Part shown: positions 60,958 through 64,000 of the stretch, one piece after another | Layout of the letters: the number at the start of each line of letters is the position of its first letter | Position numbering within the stretch: position 1 is the first letter of the stretch | Translations under genes and position numbers: made by a program | Notes under the pieces: generated by a model | Databases searched by the model: none | What the model saw: only the letters and a program-made list of their open reading frames with translations | Told to the model about the DNA's origin: nothing | NCBI RefSeq assembly: GCF_042666505.1 | Contig: NZ_JBHTDN010000012.1 | Span: 1 to 64,000, forward strand | Length of the DNA stretch: 64,000 nt | Source of the DNA: Parapedobacter sp042666505 | GTDB lineage: Bacteria; Bacteroidota; Bacteroidia; Sphingobacteriales; Sphingobacteriaceae | Direction of reading: 5' to 3'

Positions 60958-61239
60958 ATGAGGAAGATGAAAGTTTGTCCGAATGGACACACTTATTACA
61001 AAAGTACCGATTGCCCGACCTGTCCGACTTGCGAGGCGGAACGTAGGCCCTCGGAAGGATTCCTTTCCTTATTGAGCGCACCCGCAAGGCGTGCACTGAC
61101 GAACGTGGGGATAACCGATCTCAGAAAACTATCTGCCTATAGCGAGAAAGAAATTCTGGCGCTGCACGGCATGGGAAAGGCGTCGATGCCCATTTTGAGG
61201 GATGCGCTAAGCAAAGAAGGCCTGGTGTTTAGAAGTTAG
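60958..61239 (+). CDS. Small protein: zinc-ribbon plus RNA polymerase alpha-CTD-like helix-hairpin-helix domain
   Basis: 93 residues. The N terminus MRKMKVCPNGHTYY has Cys7 and His11, followed by CPTCPTC (Cys19, 22 and 25), a zinc-ribbon-like cluster. The remainder (about 37-93), with APARRALTNVGITDLRKLSA and ILALHGMGKASMPILRDAL, reads as the helix-hairpin-helix of the RNA polymerase alpha C-terminal domain, which binds DNA UP elements and activators. A start at the second ATG (60967) is possible. Similar small proteins occur in Bacteroidota, with no known function to my knowledge. It may bind nucleic acid; direct evidence is lacking. Confidence 0.7.
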   Translation: MRKMKVCPNGHTYYKSTDCPTCPTCEAERRPSEGFLSLLSAPARRALTNVGITDLRKLSAYSEKEILALHGMGKASMPILRDALSKEGLVFRS

Positions 61240-61388
61240 CTCGCCTTGAATTATCGACGGGGTATTAGTAATGCGTTGTAGGCAAAAATATACAACGTCA
61301 AATTGATGCATGATCGAATTAAGTAATTGGTATTTAGTGTTTTGTTGGTTTGGGCCGACTTTTTGCTTTTGTAGGTATGAGGTTTACG

Positions 61389-61577
61389 ATGAAAAAATTA
61401 CTAAGCATATTGTTACTCGGCCTGACGGTGTCTTGGCTGGGATCCTGCGCGGTGCATACCGCCGGAAGAAGCGGAAAAGTCCCCCCTGGGCAGGCCAAAA
61501 AAATTACCGGAAAGAAATCTGCACGTGATCATGCGCCCGGTCACCGGAAAAAGGAGCTTTTGTTTAACAAATTCTAG
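61389..61577 (+). CDS. Small lipoprotein, PPGQAKK-type
   Basis: 62 residues from the ATG at 61389 (ATG at 61377 is also possible). Signal peptide MKKLLSILLLGLTVSWLGSC ends in a lipobox (Cys20). The mature part is short and basic, with KVPPGQAKKITGKKSARDH and a Lys-rich end. Similar tiny Bacteroidota proteins with the PPGQAKK motif are often auto-named quinol oxidase subunit 4, with no good basis. It is expected in the periplasm-facing membrane. The transcript seems to continue through the structured region and terminator that follow. Confidence 0.6.
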   Translation: MKKLLSILLLGLTVSWLGSCAVHTAGRSGKVPPGQAKKITGKKSARDHAPGHRKKELLFNKF

Positions 61578-61589
61578 GATATGATAGAA

Positions 61590-61680
61590 CCTGCATAGGT
61601 GGTTTTTTCCTCCTGGCAGCGTTGCTGGCGTGGGCTCCATCGCCTGGATGCCCACAGCAGGAATGGAACTACCGGCACGG
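61590..61680 (+). ncRNA. Candidate structured RNA downstream of small lipoprotein
   Basis: The plus strand can fold into a closed structure. An outer stem is CCTGC (61590-61594) with GCACGG (61675-61680, one bulge), continued by GGTGGTT (61598-61604) with AACTACC (61667-61673). A second segment, TTCCTCCT (61607-61614) with AGCAGGAA (61656-61663), has one mismatch. Inside are hairpins CAGC-gtt-GCTG (61617-61627) and GTGGGCTCC/GGATGCCCAC (61630-61655, one bulged base). It begins 13 bases after the lipoprotein stop and is followed by a terminator at 61706. It could be a 3-prime UTR-derived small RNA or a stability element. Found by hand pairing; it does not match an RNA family I recognise. Confidence 0.45.
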
Positions 61681-61705
61681 ATCTATTTATCACGAATCTA
61701 TTATA

Positions 61706-61742
61706 AAGCGTCCCCGGATTCCAGGGACGTTTCTTTTTTTTT
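61706..61742 (+). terminator. Strong rho-independent terminator
   Basis: AAGCGTCCC (61706-61714) pairs with GGGACGTTT (61724-61732; one G-T wobble), 9-base loop, followed by a nearly unbroken T-run to 61742. It ends the small lipoprotein/structured RNA transcript and isolates the AraC gene downstream. Confidence 0.85.
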
Positions 61743-61784
61743 GCAGCCGGAAAATCGCATCTTTGTTATAGATGCCCGAAATCC

Positions 61785-62603
61785 ATGCTTGAGATAAAGA
61801 ACAAAATTGAAAGCCATCAACACCTCAAAATCGCTGAATTCCGCAAAGATATTCGTCGCACGGCTCCACACAAGCACCATAGTTACCTAGAGTTTATATT
61901 CCTTACCAGAGGGAGTGGTGTTCATTTCATCGACGAAGCTGCTTACCGTGTAAAACCTCCCGTGTTGTTCATTGTCCGCAAAGAGCAAGTGCATCATTGG
62001 GAATTGGAGGATGAGCCCGAAGGCTATGTGTTGATCATAAAAAAGCCGTATATCGACGATAGCCTGGACACCGCGCTCAAACACCTTGTCTCGAGCGTCC
62101 ATGCTCACACATACCTACCTATTCGTTCGCCCAGCAACTTATCATCGATTTTTGAGTTACTATTGCTGGAATGGAGGGGGGAAGAGGCGAGGCCTTTCCA
62201 AAGTGAGGCGATGGAAGGTCTATTGAAGACCCTGTTGGCTAAGATCCTTCAACAGGTTCAGGCCCCACGCACGAAGCGCCTCGGATCGATGGACACCTTT
62301 CAGCGTTTTGAAGCGTTGCTTAGTGACACGGGAATGCTACGGAACCACGTTGCCTATTATGCAGAACGATTGAATACGACGCCTCAAAACTTGAATGCCA
62401 TATGTCGCAGGACGACCGGGCAGTCCGCAACTGCGGTATTGGCCGGACATATACTTGGTGAAGCCAAGCGCCTGTTGCGCTATACCGACATGAATCTGGG
62501 GGAAATTGCGAGCCGGCTCGACTTTGGGGATAATTCGCATTTCATCAAATATTTCAAGCGGCATGTGGGAATCACTCCGAATGCCTTCCGTCAGCTCACC
62601 TGA
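61785..62603 (+). CDS. AraC family transcriptional regulator
   Basis: 272 residues. The N-terminal half is an AraC cupin-like binding domain with KHHSYLEFIFLTRGSGVHFID near 32 and VKPPVLFIVRKEQVHHWEL near 58. The C-terminal half is an AraC HTH pair: RLNTTPQNLNAICRRTTGQSA near 204 and EIASRLDFGDNSHFIKYFKRHVGITPNAFR near 240 (split: the second helix-turn-helix is FGDNSHFIKYFKRHVG). Regulators of this type respond to a small ligand. The neighbouring TonB-dependent receptor gene, in the same direction, is a possible target. The ligand is not known. Confidence 0.88.
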   Translation: MLEIKNKIESHQHLKIAEFRKDIRRTAPHKHHSYLEFIFLTRGSGVHFIDEAAYRVKPPVLFIVRKEQVHHWELEDEPEGYVLIIKKPYIDDSLDTALKHLVSSVHAHTYLPIRSPSNLSSIFELLLLEWRGEEARPFQSEAMEGLLKTLLAKILQQVQAPRTKRLGSMDTFQRFEALLSDTGMLRNHVAYYAERLNTTPQNLNAICRRTTGQSATAVLAGHILGEAKRLLRYTDMNLGEIASRLDFGDNSHFIKYFKRHVGITPNAFRQLT

Positions 62604-62664
62604 CGGAATTGTGGTTTGTACCATGTTATTTTCAAATTGACCGCAACCGAGCAAGATTATCCAG

Positions 62665-62672
62665 TACTTTTG
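62665..62672 (+). promoter_or_regulatory. -7 element for TonB-dependent receptor gene
   Basis: TACTTTTG matches TAnnTTTG and lies 58 bases before the receptor ATG, between the AraC stop and the receptor. The nearest upstream TTG (62637-62639) gives an overlong spacer, so an activator, perhaps the AraC protein, may be needed. Confidence 0.45.
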
Positions 62673-62730
62673 TGCCGAGAAAAATGCGATTGAAACGTTG
62701 TTTTACATCGTTCGGTCGTAAATTCAGCAG

Positions 62731-64000
62731 ATGATGAATAGCTTAACACGATCCCTAACTTATTTGTTCTATTTATCGGCGGTGATGCCTGCGTTGGCGC
62801 AAACGGGATCAATCGGCGGTATCGCATTTGATAAAACCACGCAACATTCCTTGGCGTTTGTCAGCGTTTCATTGCATCAAACTGGCGATTCCGTGCTGAT
62901 CGATGGTCAGCTTTCGGACTCGACAGGAACGTTTCGTTTTGAAAGGTTGAAAGCGGGCAGTTATTTCGTTCGCCTTCAATTTCTAGGCTATCATTCGGTG
63001 AAGTCTCAATCGGTTAATCTGGCCGGTAATCGCCATATTGACCTGGGGCGGATTGCGATGGAAGTGAATCCGCAATTCCTGAATGAAGTAGCGGTTACCG
63101 GACAGTCGTTGCAAAGTATCAACCGGATTGATAAACAGATTTATAAAGCCGATCAGTTCCAAGCAGCGAAAGGGGGGACTGCCATTGATGTAATCCGCAA
63201 CATGCCCGCCGTCTCTGTAGACGGACAGGGCCAGATTACGCTTCGGGGTGCCCAGGGATTCCTTGTGTTGATCAACGGTAAACCGGTCCAAGCAGACGCC
63301 GCCACGATCTTGAGCCAGCTGCCCGCCAATCAGATCGAGAATATCGAATTGATCACCGCTCCTTCCGCGAAGTACGATCCCGATGGGCGTGGCGGAATCA
63401 TCAACGTGACGACTAAAAAAGGCGCTGACGATGGATTTGCGCTTACGGCCAACGTGCAAGGCGGTCTGCCGTCCATCGAAGATTACGGGAATCTGAAGTC
63501 CCAACAACGCTATGGGGCCGATGTAACGGTCAATTACCGGAAGGACAAGTGGGATGTGTCAGCCAGTGCAAACTACCTGCGCAATGACAACGCGGGCTTC
63601 CGCGATGGCGATGTTTATACCATCATCGGCGACCGGAAAACTTCTTTTCCCTCCCAGGGTGAGCGTAGCTTTGACAAATACAATTATGGGGGGCGTTTCA
63701 ACGTGAGCTATACACCGAACACGCGCAACCAGCTTTCCGCAGGCTTCTTTGCGAGCCATAAATTCCAGGACCGGGTAGCCGATATATATTACGACAACAC
63801 CACCACAGATAGGACTACTGGCGCTGTCATCGGCAGAAGTCGGTATTTCAATGCCAATCTCCAACGCAAGCAGGGCGACTTTATCCTCGGTAACCTGGAA
63901 TACACCCATACGTTTTTGGATAGCTCCACACTGACTTTCTCCACATTGTATGAACGAGCGAATTTATATGGATCTACGTTGAACCGAAATATCGAAGCTT
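62731..64000 (+). CDS. TonB-dependent outer-membrane receptor, N-terminal part (cut by window edge)
   Basis: At least 423 residues, no stop before the window end. A signal peptide (MMNSLTRSLTYLFYLSAVM, cleavage near ALAQ, residue 24) is followed by a carboxypeptidase-regulatory-like beta domain (SIGGIAFDKTTQHSLAFV, about 26-110). Then comes a plug-like region (AIDVIRNMPAVSVDGQGQI near 150, IELITAPSAKYDPDGRGG near 210, GIINVTTKK). The beta barrel begins near residue 235 and belongs to the OMP_b-brl_3 group. Such receptors take up ligands such as siderophores or oligosaccharides with TonB energy; the ligand cannot be told from this part. It follows an AraC regulator in the same orientation. Confidence 0.85.
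   Translation, partial: MMNSLTRSLTYLFYLSAVMPALAQTGSIGGIAFDKTTQHSLAFVSVSLHQTGDSVLIDGQLSDSTGTFRFERLKAGSYFVRLQFLGYHSVKSQSVNLAGNRHIDLGRIAMEVNPQFLNEVAVTGQSLQSINRIDKQIYKADQFQAAKGGTAIDVIRNMPAVSVDGQGQITLRGAQGFLVLINGKPVQADAATILSQLPANQIENIELITAPSAKYDPDGRGGIINVTTKKGADDGFALTANVQGGLPSIEDYGNLKSQQRYGADVTVNYRKDKWDVSASANYLRNDNAGFRDGDVYTIIGDRKTSFPSQGERSFDKYNYGGRFNVSYTPNTRNQLSAGFFASHKFQDRVADIYYDNTTTDRTTGAVIGRSRYFNANLQRKQGDFILGNLEYTHTFLDSSTLTFSTLYERANLYGSTLNRNIEA

Noticed and set aside
61389..61577. Naming the small lipoprotein a quinol oxidase subunit
   Set aside because: Only a short PPGQAKK motif supports this; no oxidase subunits are near, and the protein is a tiny lipoprotein with no membrane domain.

Overview
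The window looks like chromosomal DNA from a Bacteroidota bacterium, most likely a Sphingobacteriaceae relative (Pedobacter/Parapedobacter-like); the genus is a guess. The basis is -7 promoter elements of the TAnnTTTG type, absence of strong Shine-Dalgarno sites, a Flavobacteria/Sphingobacteria-type ParC, an OMP_b-brl_3-type receptor, YegP-like DUF1508 repeats and the CpsB/Wza/Wzc style of capsule cluster. No rRNA, tRNA, CRISPR array, insertion sequence or phage gene was seen. Base composition and coding style look even across the window.

Region 1 (1-23271, all minus strand, so read from right to left) is one exopolysaccharide locus of about 21 genes. It opens with a WcaJ-like initiating sugar-phosphate transferase. 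Next come a PHP-type tyrosine phosphatase, a Wza-like export lipoprotein, a Wzc-like tyrosine autokinase, the GDP-L-fucose genes gmd and fcl, a Wzx flippase, and a long run of glycosyltransferases with two pyruvyl transferases, a Wzy-like polymerase and a WcaF-like acetyltransferase. It ends with WcaI-like, Wzi-like and UDP-glucose dehydrogenase genes (the last cut by the window edge). Initiation, sugar supply, assembly, decoration (acetyl, pyruvate), polymerisation, export and surface attachment are all present. The plan recalls enterobacterial colanic acid, with unusual transferases. The roughly 365-base leader holds a terminator and two dyad symmetries.

Region 2 (23636-34226) holds housekeeping genes: parC (minus), then sppA, an HMG-CoA lyase, pgk, der, cysS and a secreted NTF2-like protein (plus). 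parC and sppA diverge from near-duplicate promoters. Region 3 (34324-39054) has two SurA/PpiC-type periplasmic chaperones (minus) diverging from a Gfo/Idh/MocA oxidoreductase and a TIM-barrel sugar isomerase. Region 4 (39180-46032) has a secreted lactonase and a complete seven-gene Mrp Na+/H+ antiporter operon (minus).

Region 5 (46197-54279) carries a D-glycerate pair (dehydrogenase and kinase), a secreted phosphoesterase, acs, a UbiA-like membrane protein, a second D-2-hydroxyacid dehydrogenase and rsmA. Region 6 (54436-59794) has a small DUF2905 membrane protein, then pdxA, a CCA-adding-type enzyme, a pRiA4b-ORF3-like protein and miaA, and a convergent ilvE. Region 7 (59872-64000) has a YegP-like protein, an SRPBCC protein with a small zinc-ribbon/alpha-CTD-like protein, a tiny lipoprotein followed by a structured RNA candidate and a strong terminator, an AraC regulator, and the start of an outer-membrane TonB-dependent receptor cut by the right edge.

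The items least explained by known annotation are the structured RNA candidate (61590-61742), the zinc-ribbon/alpha-CTD-like protein (60958-61239), the duplicated promoter of parC/sppA, the dyads in the exopolysaccharide leader, and the unusual glycosyltransferases of that locus. All calls come from reading the sequence; no database search was run.
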